Positions 9,937 to 18,691 of a stretch of 64,000 bases of DNA are shown here, one piece after another; the stretch's first letter is position 1, and each line of letters starts with the position of its first letter. The notes beneath the pieces are model-generated. The model did no database searches and was not told the DNA's origin. It worked only from the letters and a program-made list of their open reading frames with translations. This DNA comes from CAVUEG01 sp963740525 (GTDB lineage: Bacteria > Actinomycetota > Actinomycetes > Propionibacteriales > Nocardioidaceae), in contig CAVUEG010000006.1 in NCBI GenBank assembly GCA_963740525.1, positions 372,001 through 436,000 on the forward strand, read 5' to 3'. The translations under genes and the position numbers were made by a program.

Positions 9937-10034
9937 CCGCCACACGGGTCGCGGCGCGCCGAACCGGGTCGACTCGACGTGGCGGGCCTCCGGGCGGTTT
10001 CGGTGACCGCCGGGGGCCGTCAGGATCCGCACGG

Positions 10035-10040
10035 TAGCGT
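10035..10040 (+). promoter_or_regulatory. -10 element, leaderless start of second LCP gene
   Basis: TAGCGT, 7 bases before the ATG at 10048, so transcription probably begins at the start codon. No Shine-Dalgarno sequence is visible. It supports this ATG over the upstream ATG at 9910. Confidence 0.55.
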
Positions 10041-10047
10041 CTTCGCC

Positions 10048-11277
10048 ATGACGAACGGCCCCCGCGGCAACGACCCGGACAGCAGCACTGCTGGCGGCAG
10101 GCACGGCTACGGCTGGCTCTACGGGGGCAAGGACAGTGGTCCGGCCGAGGCCCAGGCCTCCGGCGGACCGGCGTCGAGCCGACCCGCGGCCGGCCCGCAC
10201 GATCCCGAGCCGACCCAGGTGCTGCCCACGATCAAGCGTCCAGGGTCGTCGGGCTCGCCGATGTCGGCAGGGGCGGGCGGCGGCGTCGTCACACCGAGAC
10301 CCGCACCGACACCTCCGGGCCGACCCCGGCGCCGGGCGCCGTGGTGGCGGATCCTGCGCCTCGTACTGTTCGCGTGGCTGGTGTTCCTGGTGGCGGTGCC
10401 CCTGTGGGCCTGGGCGCGGCTGGACAAGGTCGACGCGGAGCCGTCGGGGGCACGACCCGACAACCAGTCCGGCAGCAACTACCTCCTGGTCGGCTCGGAC
10501 AGTCGAGGCGACCTGACCAAGAAGCAGCGCAAGCGGTTCGGCACCGGCAACGCGTCGGGACAGCGCACCGACACGATCATGCTGCTGCACACCGGTTCCG
10601 GCCCGAACGTACTGCTCTCCATCCCGCGCGACTCCATCGTGGACATCCCGGGGCACGGCACCACGAAGGTCAACGCCGCCTTCGCCTACGGCGGCGCGCA
10701 GCTGTTGGTGAAGACCATCGAGCAGAACACCGGCATCTACATCGACAACTACGTCGAGATCGGCTTCGCCGGCCTGGTCGACATCGTCGACGCGGTCGGG
10801 GGCGTCACCATCTGCCCGAAGACCCGCATGGACGACCCGCTGGCCAACCTGCACATCAAGAAGGGGTGCCAGGAGGTCCAGGGCGTCAAGGCCCTCGGCT
10901 ACGCGCGGTCCCGGCACACCTCGGGACTCGGGGACATCGACCGTGCCCGCCACCAGCGGGAGGTGGTCAGCGCCATCGGCGCCAAGGCGACGTCGCCCTG
11001 GACCGTGCTCAACCCCCTGCGCTACTTCAACCTCGCCAAGGCCGGCTCGGACTCGTTGGCCGTCGGCAAGCAGACGGGTCCGATCGACACCCTGCGCTTC
11101 GCCTGGGCGATGACCCGGGTCGACGGCAAGAACGGGCTGACGTGCTCCATGCCGATCGTGGACCTGGCGGTGAACTGGGACCCGGTCCGCTCCAAGCGCC
11201 TGTTCCGGCTGATCCAGGAGGACCGCGCCGGCGACATCAAGAAGCGTCTGTGCGGACCTTCGGGGCTCAAGGGTTGA
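10048..11277 (+). CDS. LCP family glycopolymer transferase
   Basis: Second LCP protein, 409 residues, divergent from the first. Long Pro/Gly/Ser-rich cytoplasmic N-terminus (about 1-95), one membrane anchor (LVLFAWLVFLVAVPLWAWA), then the extracellular LCP domain: NYLLVGSDSRGD, RTDTIMLLH, VLLSIPRDSIVDIPGHG, KVNAAFAYGGAQLL, YVEIGFAGLVDIVDAVGGV and ALGYARSRHTSGLGDIDRARHQ. All motif residues (R/D) expected for pyrophosphate-lipid binding are present. The 3' end overlaps the convergent FAD gene by 11 bases. Two LCP genes side by side may serve two polymers or act redundantly. Confidence 0.92.
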   Translation: MTNGPRGNDPDSSTAGGRHGYGWLYGGKDSGPAEAQASGGPASSRPAAGPHDPEPTQVLPTIKRPGSSGSPMSAGAGGGVVTPRPAPTPPGRPRRRAPWWRILRLVLFAWLVFLVAVPLWAWARLDKVDAEPSGARPDNQSGSNYLLVGSDSRGDLTKKQRKRFGTGNASGQRTDTIMLLHTGSGPNVLLSIPRDSIVDIPGHGTTKVNAAFAYGGAQLLVKTIEQNTGIYIDNYVEIGFAGLVDIVDAVGGVTICPKTRMDDPLANLHIKKGCQEVQGVKALGYARSRHTSGLGDIDRARHQREVVSAIGAKATSPWTVLNPLRYFNLAKAGSDSLAVGKQTGPIDTLRFAWAMTRVDGKNGLTCSMPIVDLAVNWDPVRSKRLFRLIQEDRAGDIKKRLCGPSGLKG

Positions 11278-12688
11278 TCCCGAGGTCGCGCAGCGCGGCC
11301 TCGGCGGCGTGGAAGCCACCCATGCCGTGCACTCCTCCGCCGGGAGGCGTGGCGGCCGAGCACAGATAGTGCCCGGGGACGCCGGTGCGGTAGGGGTTGG
11401 CCGCTGGGCGCGGCCGGAGCACGATCTGCAGTCCGCCGTTGGCGCCGGTGCCGATGTCGCCACCCACGTAGTTGGCGTTGTACGCCGTCAGCTCGGCGGG
11501 CGACCGCGTGTGCACCGCGAGCACCCGGTCCCGGAACCCCGGGGCGAACCGCTCGACCTGGCCGAGCACGGCCTCCGTCGCGTCCTGGTCGTACCCGGCC
11601 GGCACGTGGGCATACGCCCAGACCGGGTGCACGTCGCCGTTCGAACGGCTCGGGTCGGCGACGTACTGCTGGCCCAGCAGCACGAACGGTCTGGCCGGCA
11701 TCCGGCCCGAGGTGATGTCGCGTTCCGCCGCGGCGACCTCGTCGAACGCTCCGCCGAGGTGCACGGTGCCGGCCCGGGCAAGGTCGGGGTGTGTCCAGGG
11801 GACGCCATCGGCGACCGCGAGGTCGACCTTGAACGCGGCGGGTCCGTGCCGGAAGCGCCGGTACGAGCGAGCGACCCGGTGCGGCATCGCCTCCCCCAGC
11901 AGGTCGACCACCGCACCGGGGGCCAGGTCCAGGAGCACCACGTCCGCTCCCCGAAGCTGAGCAACGGTCTCGACCCGAACTCCGGTCTCGACGGTGCCGC
12001 CGAGCTCGGTCAGCCGCGCCACGAGCGCGGCCGCGATGGACTGCGACCCGCCGCGGGCGACCGGCCACCCGTGCACGTGTGAGGCGGCGGCCAGCATCAG
12101 CCCGACGGCCGACGACAGCGGTCGGTCCAGGCGCCCGATCAGGTGGGCGGCGACCCCGCCGAAGAGGGCTCGGGCCTCCACGCTGCCGAGGCGCGGCCCG
12201 AGCACGGTGGCCGGGAGGGAGGCCAGGGCACCGAACCGGGCCAGCCTGAGCGGGTGGTGCGGCACGCGGAGGACCGGGCCGAACGTGTCCTCGACCAGCG
12301 CCGGGAAGTCACGGACGAGCGGGGCGAAGAGGCGCTCCCACGACGGACCGCCGGCGCCCAGACCGGCCGCCGTCTGCGCCACGGACCGGTGCAGGAACGC
12401 AGCCCGTCCCCCGTCCAAGGGGTGGCCGACCTGGATCTCGGGATGGGCGAACTCGAGCCCGTGCCGCTCCAACCCCAGCGTGCTGAGGTACGGCGAGGCG
12501 AAGAACGCCGGGTGGAAGGCGGAGCAGTCGTCGTGGAGGAGACCCGGCACGGTCAGCTCCGACGTACGAAGCCCGCCTCCGACGCGGTCCGCTGCCTCGA
12601 GCACGGTGACCCGCAGCCCCGCCTCGGCAAGGCGTACGGCACCGGCGAGCCCGTTCGGCCCTGATCCGACGACGACGGCCTCAGTCAT
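11267..12688 (-). CDS. NAD(P)/FAD-dependent oxidoreductase, phytoene-desaturase-like
   Basis: FAD-binding amine-oxidase/phytoene-dehydrogenase superfamily protein of about 473 residues. N-terminal AVVVGSGPNGLAGAVRLAEAG plus VLEAADRVGGGLRT forms the dinucleotide site; the C-terminal YLCSAATPPGGGVHGMGGFHAAEAAL is the matching FAD-binding end. ATG at 12688 is preferred because the glycine-rich loop begins four residues in. A GATCCT 7 bases upstream could be a weak -10. No carotenoid genes adjoin, so a carotenoid role is not implied; the substrate is unknown. Confidence 0.85.
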   Translation of the reverse strand: MTEAVVVGSGPNGLAGAVRLAEAGLRVTVLEAADRVGGGLRTSELTVPGLLHDDCSAFHPAFFASPYLSTLGLERHGLEFAHPEIQVGHPLDGGRAAFLHRSVAQTAAGLGAGGPSWERLFAPLVRDFPALVEDTFGPVLRVPHHPLRLARFGALASLPATVLGPRLGSVEARALFGGVAAHLIGRLDRPLSSAVGLMLAAASHVHGWPVARGGSQSIAAALVARLTELGGTVETGVRVETVAQLRGADVVLLDLAPGAVVDLLGEAMPHRVARSYRRFRHGPAAFKVDLAVADGVPWTHPDLARAGTVHLGGAFDEVAAAERDITSGRMPARPFVLLGQQYVADPSRSNGDVHPVWAYAHVPAGYDQDATEAVLGQVERFAPGFRDRVLAVHTRSPAELTAYNANYVGGDIGTGANGGLQIVLRPRPAANPYRTGVPGHYLCSAATPPGGGVHGMGGFHAAEAALRDLGINP

Positions 12689-12721
12689 GGGTCCGAGGAT
12701 CGCACGCGATCCCCCCATCGG

Positions 12722-13414
12722 TCACCGCAGCCGGTCAGCGAGCTCCACGAGCGAGGCGACCTCGCCGTCCGGTGCCCGGAAGTGCCCGGGGTAGTCGCCT
12801 CCGGAGCGGTTGACCCAGACCCCCTGGAGCCCCGCGCGGCCCGCCCCGTCGACGTCCCACGGGTGCACCGCGACCAGCATCGCGTCGCCGGCCGCCACAC
12901 CGCACTCGGCGAGGGCGTACCGGTAGGCGGCGGCGCCCGGCTTCCAGAGCCCGGCCTGCTCCACCGACAGCAGCCGTTCGAAGTGCTCGCTCAGCCCGGC
13001 TCTCGCCAGCAGCCCCTCCGCGACCGACGTGGACCCGTTGCTCAACGTCACGAGCCGGAGGCCGAGGTCGGCCAGCGCCGTGATCCCCTGGCGGACGTCG
13101 GGGTGCACCTCGAGAGTGGCGAACCCGGTCATCACGTGATCGACCGCGGCCTCGGGACTCCGGTCGAGCGGTTGGCCGGCCAGGACCCCGCGGAGGAGAC
13201 CGGTGGCCAGCTCGGCGAAGGCCGGGTTCTCACCGACCGCGGTCAGGGCGAAGCCGTCGCGAAGCACGCTGGCGAACCACGTGGCCGCCAAGTGTCCGGG
13301 TGCGCCGACCTCCTCGAACCGTCCCGCCAGGGGGGACATGTCGGAGAGGGTCTCGTTGACGTCGAACACGACCAGCTGGGGGCGGACCGTGTCAGTCGGG
13401 TGGTCCTGGGGCAC
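12722..13414 (-). CDS. HAD-family hydrolase, haloacid dehalogenase type II
   Basis: 230-residue HAD protein. Motif I is VVFDVNETLSDM (nucleophile Asp18, with Asn in place of the acid/base Asp, as in L-2-haloacid dehalogenases). Motif II is LVTLSNGST, motif III lysine is in LWKPGAAAYRYAL, and VHPWDVDGAGRAG fills the motif IV position. GTG start at 13414 with AGGAGG about 9 bases upstream. Dehalogenation is the family name; the real substrate may be another 2-substituted acid or phosphate ester. Confidence 0.85.
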   Translation of the reverse strand: MPQDHPTDTVRPQLVVFDVNETLSDMSPLAGRFEEVGAPGHLAATWFASVLRDGFALTAVGENPAFAELATGLLRGVLAGQPLDRSPEAAVDHVMTGFATLEVHPDVRQGITALADLGLRLVTLSNGSTSVAEGLLARAGLSEHFERLLSVEQAGLWKPGAAAYRYALAECGVAAGDAMLVAVHPWDVDGAGRAGLQGVWVNRSGGDYPGHFRAPDGEVASLVELADRLR

Positions 13415-13479
13415 GGTGACGGCCTCCTGGAACGTCGGGTGGGTGAGGTCGTCGCCATCGTACGAGCCCGGGCCACCCC

Positions 13480-13485
13480 TAGGGT
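13480..13485 (+). promoter_or_regulatory. -10 element, leaderless start of CPA1 antiporter gene
   Basis: TAGGGT, 6 bases before the ATG at 13492; no ribosome-binding site is seen. Confidence 0.55.
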
Positions 13486-13491
13486 GGCGCC

Positions 13492-15087
13492 ATGGACGAG
13501 CTCGTGCTGGTGGCGGTGCTGATCGTCGGCGTGGTGGCGTTGACCCCCGCAGCGGACCGGCTGCGGATCCCGCAACCGGTGCTGCTCACCCTCTTCGGGC
13601 TCGCGGTGGCGCTGCTACCGGGCACCCACCAGCTGACGCTCAACCCGGACCTGATCCTTCCCGTCGTGCTCCCCCCGCTGCTGTTCGCGGCGACCCAGCG
13701 CACCACCGTCGTGGAGTTCCGGGAGCACGCGCGCTCGGTCTTCACGCTCGCCGTCGGGCTGACCGTGTCCACCGCGGTCGTGATCGCGGTCCTGGCCCAC
13801 GCCACCGGCCTTCCCTGGCCGGCCGCCTGGGTCCTCGGTGCGATGGTCTCCCCACCCGACCCCGTGGCCGCCACCGCCGTCGCCCGGAGGCTGCGACTCC
13901 CCCACCGGCTGGTGACGATCCTCGAGGGCGAGGGGATGTTCAACGACGCCACCGCCCTGGTCACCTACAAGGTGGCCGTCGCCGCCGCGGTCACCGGCAC
14001 GATCACCTTTGGCGGCACCGCGCTGGAGCTCGGGCTCGCCGTAGCCGTCGGGGCCGTCGTGGGGCTCGTCGTCGGGGTCGTCGCCCAACGGGTGCTGGCG
14101 CGGATCCACGACGGGTACGCCGAGACCACGGTCACCGTCCTCGTCCCCTTCCTGGGCTACATCGGCGCCGAGCACCTGCGCGGCTCCGGCGTGCTCGCCG
14201 TACTCACGCTGGGCCTCTTCCTGCGCACCTACGGGCACGAGGCCACGACCTCGCAGGGGTGGCTGCTCGGTCGGGCCGTGTGGTCGTACGCCGACTTCCT
14301 GATCACCAGCCTGGTCTTCGCACTGCTCGGCTTCGAGCTGGTCGAGGTGATCGGCTCGTCGACGCTGACGTCGGACACCCTGTGGCGGATCCTCCTGGTC
14401 GTGACCGCCCTCGTCGGCTTCCGGGCGGCCTGGATCTTCCCGACCGGCTGGCTGTCCGGGTTGCGGGCCCGCCGCCGGGACACCCCGGTGCCGTTCGACT
14501 GGCGCGAGTCGACGGTGGTGTCCTGGGCCGGCATGCGTGGGGTGGTCACGGTGGCGGCGGCCCTGGCGCTGCCGGCGACCGTCGACGGCGGGGCCCCCTT
14601 CCCGCATCGGGAGGAGATCGTCGCGATCGGGCTGGCGTGCGTGCTCCTCACGCTGGTCGTCCAGGGGCTGACGCTGGCCCCGCTCACCGCCTGGCTCGGA
14701 GTGGCCCGGGTCGGTGACGACGCGCGCGAGGTGGTCGAGCTGCGCCGCCGGGCCGCCGAGGCCGCGCTGGCGCACGTGCGAGGCGACGGGGACGAGTGGG
14801 TGGAGGGGACCGAGGGTGCTGGGGTGGCCGAGGACGTCCGACGCGCCGCCGTGACCCAGTACGAGGGCTACCTGGCCTCCCAGGCTGCGATGGACGAGGC
14901 CCGACAGGGTTCGGCGAACGGAGAGGGTGCGCACCCTGCCGAGCAGCTGCAGTCGGTGCTGCGCGAGGCCGCTGGGGTGGAGCGGGCGCTCGTGCTCGAG
15001 GCACGTCGTCGCGGCGAGGTCTCTCCGGCGAGCGCGGACGAGGTACTGCGCGACATCGAGAGCCGCGCCATCCGAGACCTCGACTGA
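13492..15087 (+). CDS. Na+/H+ (cation:proton) antiporter, CPA1/NhaP type
   Basis: 531-residue membrane exchanger. About 12 hydrophobic segments span residues 1-400. The ion-binding region reads AMVSPPDPVAATAVARRL and the paired EGEGMFNDATALVTYKV, both diagnostic for CPA1. Further along, SWAGMRGVVTVAAALALP is the conserved arginine helix. A charged cytoplasmic tail of about 125 residues (Ala/Glu/Arg-rich, likely helical) follows. It stands alone between convergent and divergent neighbours. Role: sodium/pH homeostasis. Confidence 0.93.
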   Translation: MDELVLVAVLIVGVVALTPAADRLRIPQPVLLTLFGLAVALLPGTHQLTLNPDLILPVVLPPLLFAATQRTTVVEFREHARSVFTLAVGLTVSTAVVIAVLAHATGLPWPAAWVLGAMVSPPDPVAATAVARRLRLPHRLVTILEGEGMFNDATALVTYKVAVAAAVTGTITFGGTALELGLAVAVGAVVGLVVGVVAQRVLARIHDGYAETTVTVLVPFLGYIGAEHLRGSGVLAVLTLGLFLRTYGHEATTSQGWLLGRAVWSYADFLITSLVFALLGFELVEVIGSSTLTSDTLWRILLVVTALVGFRAAWIFPTGWLSGLRARRRDTPVPFDWRESTVVSWAGMRGVVTVAAALALPATVDGGAPFPHREEIVAIGLACVLLTLVVQGLTLAPLTAWLGVARVGDDAREVVELRRRAAEAALAHVRGDGDEWVEGTEGAGVAEDVRRAAVTQYEGYLASQAAMDEARQGSANGEGAHPAEQLQSVLREAAGVERALVLEARRRGEVSPASADEVLRDIESRAIRDLD

Positions 15088-15089
15088 CG

Positions 15090-15830
15090 CTAGCCCTGCT
15101 CGCCCAGGTCGATGAGGTCGCGGGCGACGTACACGGTGTTGGCGGACTGGCCCCCGGTGAGGGGGTTGTCGAAGGCGACCACGCGGGAGACGTGGTGCGC
15201 GAAGACGGCGGCGAGCCGCTGCTCGAACGCCGCGTCCGGCGGGTCGTCGGACCAGAGGGCGAACACGCCGCCGGGCTCCAGCCAGCCACCCAACCGGCGC
15301 AGGCCCTCGACCTCGTAGAAGGCCGCATGGCTGGGGTCGAGCTGGTGGCTCGGGGTGTGGTCGATGTCGACCAGCATCGCGTCGTAGCGGACCAGGTCCT
15401 CGCTCTCGCGCGGTGCCGCCATCATCGCGAAGAAGTCGCCGTCCACGAGATTGGTGCGTGCGTCTGCCATCAGAGCCGGCGAGGCGGGCAGCAGCTCGCG
15501 GCGGTGCCAGTCGATCACGTCGGGGAGCGCCTCGACCACGTCCAGCCGGCTCACCGCCGCGTGCTCCAAGACTGCCAGGGCGGTGTAGCCGAGGCCGAGT
15601 CCGCCGACGAGCACCCGAGCGGACGCGACGTCGGACGTCGCGAACAGCTCCGCCAGCCCGAGGCGGGCGAGCTCGATCTCGGCGACCGTGAAGAGGCTGG
15701 ACATGAGGTACTCGTCGCCGAGCTTGACCTCGTAGACCTCGCGGTCGAGCTGCCGGTCGGTGCGGCGACGAAGGGTGAGCTCACCCATCCGGGTGTCGGC
15801 CCAGGCCAGCTCTTCGAACCGGGCGGCCAT
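15090..15830 (-). CDS. Spermidine-synthase-like SAM-fold protein
   Basis: 246 residues with the methyltransferase-like Rossmann core of spermidine synthases: VLVGGLGLGYTALAVLEH (nucleotide loop), RLDVVEALPDVIDWHR and YDAMLVDIDHTPSHQL. ATG at 15830 overlaps the stop of the acyl-CoA dehydrogenase gene (TGATG), so it is translationally coupled to it. It ends 3 bases from the convergent antiporter gene. True aminopropyltransferase activity is uncertain; many actinobacterial members of this type have no assigned substrate. Confidence 0.75.
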   Translation of the reverse strand: MAARFEELAWADTRMGELTLRRRTDRQLDREVYEVKLGDEYLMSSLFTVAEIELARLGLAELFATSDVASARVLVGGLGLGYTALAVLEHAAVSRLDVVEALPDVIDWHRRELLPASPALMADARTNLVDGDFFAMMAAPRESEDLVRYDAMLVDIDHTPSHQLDPSHAAFYEVEGLRRLGGWLEPGGVFALWSDDPPDAAFEQRLAAVFAHHVSRVVAFDNPLTGGQSANTVYVARDLIDLGEQG

Positions 15831-17004
15831 CAGAGCTCGGACTGGATCCCCGAGAGGAGCTGACGGGCCATCACGATCCGCTGGACCTGGTTGGTGCCTT
15901 CGTAGATCTGGGTGATCTTGGCGTCGCGCATCATCCGCTCGACGGGGTAGTCGCGGGTGTAGCCGTAGCCGCCGAGCACCTGCACGGCGTTCGTGGTGAC
16001 CTCCATCGCGACGTCGGAGGCGAAGCACTTGGCGGCGGCACCGAAGAACGTGAGGTCCTTGTCGCCGCGCTCGGACCGGCCGGCGGCGGCGTACGTCAGC
16101 TGGCGCGCGGCCTCGACCTTCATCCCCATGTCGGCGAGGAGGAACTGCAGTCCCTGGAACTCGGCGATCGACTTGCCGAACTGCTGGCGCTCCTTGGCGT
16201 AGCCCAGCGCGTAGTCGAGCGCACCCTGGGCGAGCCCGACGGCCTGCGCGGCGATCGTGACGCGGGTGTGGTCGAGCACGCGCATCGCGAGTCGCGAAGC
16301 CGGTGCCCTCCTCGCCGATCATCCGGTCGGCCGGGATGCGCACGTTGTCGAGGTAGACCTCGCGGGTCGGCGAGCCCTTGATCCGAGCTTCTTCTCCGGC
16401 GCCCCGAAGGAGACGCCCTCGTCGGACTTCTCCACCACGAACGCCGAGATGCCCGTCGAGCCCTGCTCGGGGTCGGTCACCGCGAACACGGTGTAGAACT
16501 CGGAGACGCCGGCGTTGGTGATCCAGCGCTTCACGCCGTTGAGCACCCAGTCGTCGCCGTCGCGCACCGCGCGGGTCTTCATCGCTGCAGCGTCGGAGCC
16601 CGCCTCGGGCTCGGAGAGGCAGTAGGAGAACATCGCCTTGTCCGGCGGCGACCGGGGTGAGGTACTTCTGCTTCAGGTCCTCCGAGCCGGCCAGGATCAG
16701 CGGCATCGTGCCGAGCTTGTTGACCGCCGGGATCAGCGAGGACGAGGCGCACGGCCCGGGCGACCTCCTCGATCACGATGCAGGTGGCGAGCGCGTCGGC
16801 GCCGGCGCCGCCGTACTCCTCGCCGATGTGCGGGGCAGCGAAGTCGGCCGAGGCCAGCGCGTCGTACGCCGCCTGCGGGAACTCGGCGCTCTCGTCCACC
16901 TCCGCGGCTGCCGGGGCGACCTTCGCGTCGCAGACCGCGCGGACCGCCTCGCGGATCGCCTGGTGCTCCTCGGACAGGGCGTACATCGGGTAGTCAGCGC
17001 TCAT
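15830..17004 (-). CDS. Acyl-CoA dehydrogenase (frameshifted in this assembly)
   Basis: FAD flavoenzyme that introduces the trans-2 double bond in acyl-CoAs. ATG at 17004 (MSADYPMYALSEEHQAIREA). Pieces in three frames restore the whole fold: IGEEYGGAGADALATCIVIEE, FSYCLSEPEAGSDAAAMKT (flavin/substrate loop), WVLNGVKRWITNAG, DHTRVTIAAQAVGLAQGALDYA and the C-terminal QVLGGYGYTRDYPVERMMRDAKI with IYEGTNQVQR (catalytic Glu). Frame changes are near 16745, 16650, 16385 and 16290. The position upstream of purE/purK mirrors mycobacterial fadE25 (Rv3274c). About 388 residues when rejoined. Confidence 0.87.
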
Positions 17005-17033
17005 GGGATCGAATTCTACTGCTGGGTAACGAT

Positions 17034-17070
17034 GACCGCCCGGCCGGTGCGAGGCACCGACCGGGCGGTC
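17034..17070 (-). terminator. Strong hairpin, transcription terminator of the secreted-protein gene
   Basis: Arms of 17 bases, GACCGCCCGGCCGGTGC and GCACCGACCGGGCGGTC, with one mismatch and a GAG loop. It sits about 30 bases past the stop at 17099. There is no T-run, as is common for actinobacterial terminators. Confidence 0.7.
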
Positions 17071-17098
17071 GAGGTCGAGCACGCGCGCGACCGTCGGG

Positions 17099-18010
17099 TC
17101 AGCGCTTGACGACCACCCGCATCGCCTTGCGCGAGGCCTTGGTGTAGCCGTCGCCGCGGTACTTGATCACGATCTTGTGCCCGCCGACGCTCATCCGGTC
17201 GAGCCGGATCGTGACGCGACCGGCACTGCCGAGCATCCCCTTGCCGATGGTCTTGCGACCCATCTTGACCAGGACCTTGCCCGACGGCGTCTCGTTCGCC
17301 GCCACCATGCGCACGGCAAGCTTCGCGCGGTCCCCACGGTGCAGCGGCGCGTTCTTGACGCGTGCCTTGACCGTGGAGGGGTTCTTGGCGAAGTTCAGCG
17401 TGGCGAGCTTCGGGTCCTCACCCTGGCCCAGCGTGCAGGTGTACGGCGACCCCGGGAGGGCACCGCCGCCCTGCATGGCCGCGTTGAAGGTGAACGTCGA
17501 GGGCAGCAGGACGTCGTAGCTTCCCGCGGGCGGCCCGTTGAAGGGGTCCGTCGCGGCGGGGAACCCCTGGCTGCCGTCGCTCGGGACGGTGTTGATCGTG
17601 ATCGCTCCCGAGTCCGGCATGGGCGAGGCCGGGAAGTTCACCCCGACCAGGGCCACCTGGGCGATCGGAGTCGTGCTGCCGGCGGGCGCGATGCCGGCGA
17701 CCATGTCTGACGAGCTCCCGCTCACCTCGGTGACGCCGCCGGAGCGGAGCGCGCCGGTGGTCGCGTCGGACAGCGTGGCGCTGATGTCGAGAGGCAGGTT
17801 GGGGGCATCCATCCCTGCCGACAGGGTCATCCCGTCGCTGATCAGGCTCTGGGCGATGGTCACGGAGACCGGACCCGCGGCTCCACAGTCGTACGAGGTG
17901 GTCTTGCTCACGGCGGCGGTGGCGGCCGGGGCGAGTGCGACCGAAGCGGCGATGAGTGCCGCCGTGGCGCCCGTGGCGGCGAACCGCGTGGGCAGGGTGA
18001 AGTTCCTCAA
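17099..18010 (-). CDS. Secreted protein with DUF6801-like and Ig-like domains
   Basis: About 303 residues. The TTG at 18010 is selected as start because GGAGGGA lies 7 bases upstream and the signal peptide begins there (RNFTLPTRFAATG then TAALIAASVALAPAATAA with an AxA cleavage site). The middle part (about 35-200, with YDCGAAGPVSVTI and PYTCTLGQGEDPK) resembles the DUF6801 fold of actinobacterial secreted proteins; the last 80 residues (STVKARVKNAPLHRGDRAKL ... HKIVIKYRGDG) are an Ig-like Big domain. Probably a surface/matrix protein; no catalytic motif is seen. Confidence 0.78.
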   Translation of the reverse strand: MRNFTLPTRFAATGATAALIAASVALAPAATAAVSKTTSYDCGAAGPVSVTIAQSLISDGMTLSAGMDAPNLPLDISATLSDATTGALRSGGVTEVSGSSSDMVAGIAPAGSTTPIAQVALVGVNFPASPMPDSGAITINTVPSDGSQGFPAATDPFNGPPAGSYDVLLPSTFTFNAAMQGGGALPGSPYTCTLGQGEDPKLATLNFAKNPSTVKARVKNAPLHRGDRAKLAVRMVAANETPSGKVLVKMGRKTIGKGMLGSAGRVTIRLDRMSVGGHKIVIKYRGDGYTKASRKAMRVVVKR

Positions 18011-18150
18011 GATGTGCTCCCTCCGAGCAGTAGTGTCGTTACCTCCCAGTAACGAACGGCTCAAGGTAGCCCCCGGGCAGGCGCTGCGACCAGCATCCGG
18101 GCTCTCGAAGTTGCTCCGCCGCAAGAAAGGGGTCTTTGGTCCTGTCTGGG

Positions 18151-18156
18151 TACGGT
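18151..18156 (+). promoter_or_regulatory. -10 element, leaderless start of CoA-binding protein gene
   Basis: TACGGT, 6 bases before the ATG at 18163; no ribosome-binding site upstream. Confidence 0.55.
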
Positions 18157-18162
18157 TGAAGC

Positions 18163-18582
18163 ATGGCCACCGACGCACCCTGGCTGGACGCCGACCACAT
18201 CCGGCTCATGCTCGACGAGTGCCGCACCTGGGCCGTGGTCGGGCTGAGCGGCAACCCCTCGCGGACGGCGTACTCCATCGCCCGGCTGCTGCAGTCGCGC
18301 GGCAAGCGGATCGTGCCCATCCATCCCAACGCGCCCGTGGTGCTCGGTGAGCAGGGGTACGCGACGTTGGCCGACGTGCCCTTCGACATCGACGTGGTGG
18401 ACGTGTTCCGGCGCTCCGAGGCTGCCGGCGACTTCGCCGACCAGGCGGTCAAGGTCGGGGCGAAGGCGGTCTGGTTCCAGCTCGGGGTGGTCGACCACCT
18501 GGCGTTCGAGCGGACCACCGAGGCCGGCGTACCGATGGTGATGGACACCTGCCCGGCGATCGAGTGGCGTCGGCGTACCTGA
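18163..18582 (+). CDS. CoA-binding domain protein (YccU family)
   Basis: 139-residue single-domain Rossmann protein: TWAVVGLSGNPSRTAYSIARLL (nucleotide loop), VPIHPNAPVVLGEQGYATL, DIDVVDVFRR and AKAVWFQLGVVDHLAFER, ending with the conserved MDTCPAIE. The family binds CoA or a related nucleotide; the physiological role is not established. It is monocistronic, with a leaderless-type start, and faces purE. Confidence 0.9.
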   Translation: MATDAPWLDADHIRLMLDECRTWAVVGLSGNPSRTAYSIARLLQSRGKRIVPIHPNAPVVLGEQGYATLADVPFDIDVVDVFRRSEAAGDFADQAVKVGAKAVWFQLGVVDHLAFERTTEAGVPMVMDTCPAIEWRRRT

Positions 18583-18614
18583 CCCGGCCCTCAGCGGCCT
18601 GCCTGACCCCCTCC

Positions 18615-18673
18615 ATTGGTCACAAACTGCAGGTCCCACCCCGAAAAACCTGCGGTTGGGGACCAAACCGCAG
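18615..18673 (+). repeat. 59-bp imperfect palindromic (REP-like) repeat, copy 1
   Basis: Begins ATTGGTCACAAACTGCAGGT and ends TTGGGGACCAAACCGCAG. Two 20-base arms pair with about three mismatches around an A/C-rich loop. Same family and orientation as copies at 40526 and 41060. It lies between the convergent CoA-binding and purE genes and could end transcription from either side. Confidence 0.85.
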
Positions 18674-18691
18674 TCCTCGGAGAGGTGCGGG

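Noticed and set aside
11267..12688. Carotenoid phytoene desaturase
   Set aside because: Only the FAD fold is shared; there is no crtB/crtE neighbour and the family contains many unrelated oxidoreductases.
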